Positions 62,944-64,000 of a DNA stretch of 64,000 nt are shown in pieces. The stretch is from NCBI GenBank assembly GCA_905182985.1, contig CAJJDN010000010.1, forward strand, positions 827,143 through 891,142. The letters are read 5' to 3'. Numbering within the stretch: the stretch's first letter is position 1; each line of letters begins with the position of its first letter. A program made the translations under genes and the position numbers. The notes under the pieces are model-generated. The model saw only the letters and a program-made list of their open reading frames with translations, did no database searches and was not told the DNA's origin. The stretch is from Paramecium sonneborni (Eukaryota; Ciliophora; Oligohymenophorea; Peniculida; Parameciidae).

Positions 62944-63844
62944 TCAATTATCAAGTTATTATTTTTTTTTATTCCAATCTTATAAATGAAATTCTTGAGG
63001 TAATTTTAATAGAGGTTTTTAAAAATTAGTTTTAATCTTTAAAGTTAGATGTGAATACTATTTCTAATTAAATTTATCTTTTTAGGCTGTCAATTTGAAT
63101 TACTTAATATTTAGTGAATTTAATTGTTGTTATTAATTTTATTTTTGATAAATCTTCTCTTCATCTAAATATAACTATTTTCCAAAACTCCAATTTTGTT
63201 GATTAATTTCTCGTGGAGAAAAACATTTATACAACGTTGGCGATTCATCTAGAGTTTAGGCTGTTTCATTTGTTTCTATTCTATTCTTCAAGTTTGGTTT
63301 TGGTGTATGTATCTGAGGCAATTTAGAAACCTAAAGAGTTACTTTTTTTGTTTCTACGGATTTTGGAGGTTATAAACTAGTTAATTATTGAAGTCTTGGC
63401 GAAGATACTTTTGATATTTTTTATGAATTATCTTAAAATTCCAAAAGTTAATTAATTATTTTCTGTTTTTTTTGATTTTCTTCGAACAATTTCTCATTCT
63501 ATTACCATAAAAACTCCATCCAATTTCCTTAAACTTTAGGAGATTGCACTTTTGAAGTTATCTATTGTTAGCTAACTGAAGGAACTAATTTTCTACTAAA
63601 TGAATAGTTTTTAGTTAACCCTATTTTATAGTATTTTTCTGTTTCATCATTTATAAGAAATTATTTTTTCTAATTTTATTATTAAAGTTCTTTTTCAAAT
63701 TAATCTTCTATATGGTCTGTTTTTTTTTATAGACCTTCATCTAAACCTGATTTTTCGAAAAATATCAATTTTTATCTGTTATCAATTATAGAATTTTGTT
63801 TTTACTCTCGATAAATTAATAGTTCCTATTTAGGATAATTACAT
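62944..63844 (-). CDS. hypothetical Gln/Lys-rich protein
   Basis: A long minus-strand frame without TGA from about 63760 to the stop at 62944. It has plausible protein composition (WMEFLWQQNEKLFEENQKKQ; SKLPQIHTPKPNLKNRIETN; TLYKCFSPREINQQNWSFGK) and ends EFHLQDWNKKKQQLDN. The likely start MQLSQIGTINLSR at 63844 needs an intron near 63780-63812 that I could not place in phase, so the first exon is tentative. Low-complexity Gln stretches alternate with short aromatic motifs. No family is recognised. Confidence 0.55.
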
Positions 63845-64000
63845 TTTTACATTTTTTTAATTTTTATCTGCTTATTTGTACTGTTTGTGATGTAATTTCA
63901 TTTAACTTAGCGAAATTTATTGTTAAAATTTGTGAATAATTTAGAGTATTAAACAGATAAATATAAAAAAAATAAAAAATTTTAAATAAATTTTATTTTC

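Overview
This looks like a macronuclear scaffold from a ciliate, most likely Paramecium. The DNA is very AT-rich. Conserved proteins (uS13, uL16, alpha-tubulin, CDK, Ubc13, PP2A-A, RuvBL1, DPY30, ENY2) read through only if TAA and TAG encode glutamine and TGA is the sole stop. Introns are tiny (about 20-30 nt), mostly start GTA and end TAG, with some ending AAG. Genes are packed on both strands with intergenic gaps of roughly 5-600 bp, so ORF calling without splicing sees only fragments. Many gene models here were rebuilt by hand with the ciliate code and these micro-introns. Starts and splice sites are my readings, not transcript-supported.

Layout. 0-8 kb: a coiled-coil protein fragment (-), a short HP1-like chromo/chromoshadow protein, ribosomal uS13, a PMCA-type P-type ATPase homologue lacking its catalytic motifs, and a ULK-like kinase (-). 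8-24.7 kb: CTD-type phosphatase, uL16, acid lipase, a second ULK-like kinase (-), PP2A scaffold subunit, nicotinamidase, ENY2/Sus1, an ESCRT-III protein and several unrecognised coiled-coil or low-complexity proteins. 25-34 kb: Ubc13 (assembled twice), an ankyrin-bromodomain protein, RuvBL1 (-), importin alpha (-), Vti1 SNARE (-). 34-48 kb: a large helical protein, OST48, DPY30, a metallo-beta-lactamase/rhodanese enzyme (-), RCC1-repeat protein, a LITAF-like mini-protein (-), a PSTAIRE CDK, a cyclic-nucleotide-binding protein, a mitochondrial carrier (-), an L1-fold nucleolar protein, an NSRP1-like protein and a C2H2 zinc-finger protein. 48-64 kb: a PX-BAR sorting nexin (its start assembled twice), CFAP36-like BART protein, a VTT membrane protein (-), a MORN-repeat/Ulp1-like protease (-), canonical alpha-tubulin and, 57 bp downstream, a strongly divergent tubulin-like protein (assembled as two overlapping halves).

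Three assembly gaps (position 26761, 49650-49914, 61607-61683) are each flanked by near-perfect direct repeats of about 0.8-1.1 kb. These look like unmerged contig overlaps and create false duplicate genes.

The neighbourhood is housekeeping chromatin, trafficking, cilium and translation genes rather than one operon-like system. The most unusual contents are the catalytically stripped P-type ATPase, the divergent tubulin next to alpha-tubulin, and the MORN/Ulp1 combination.
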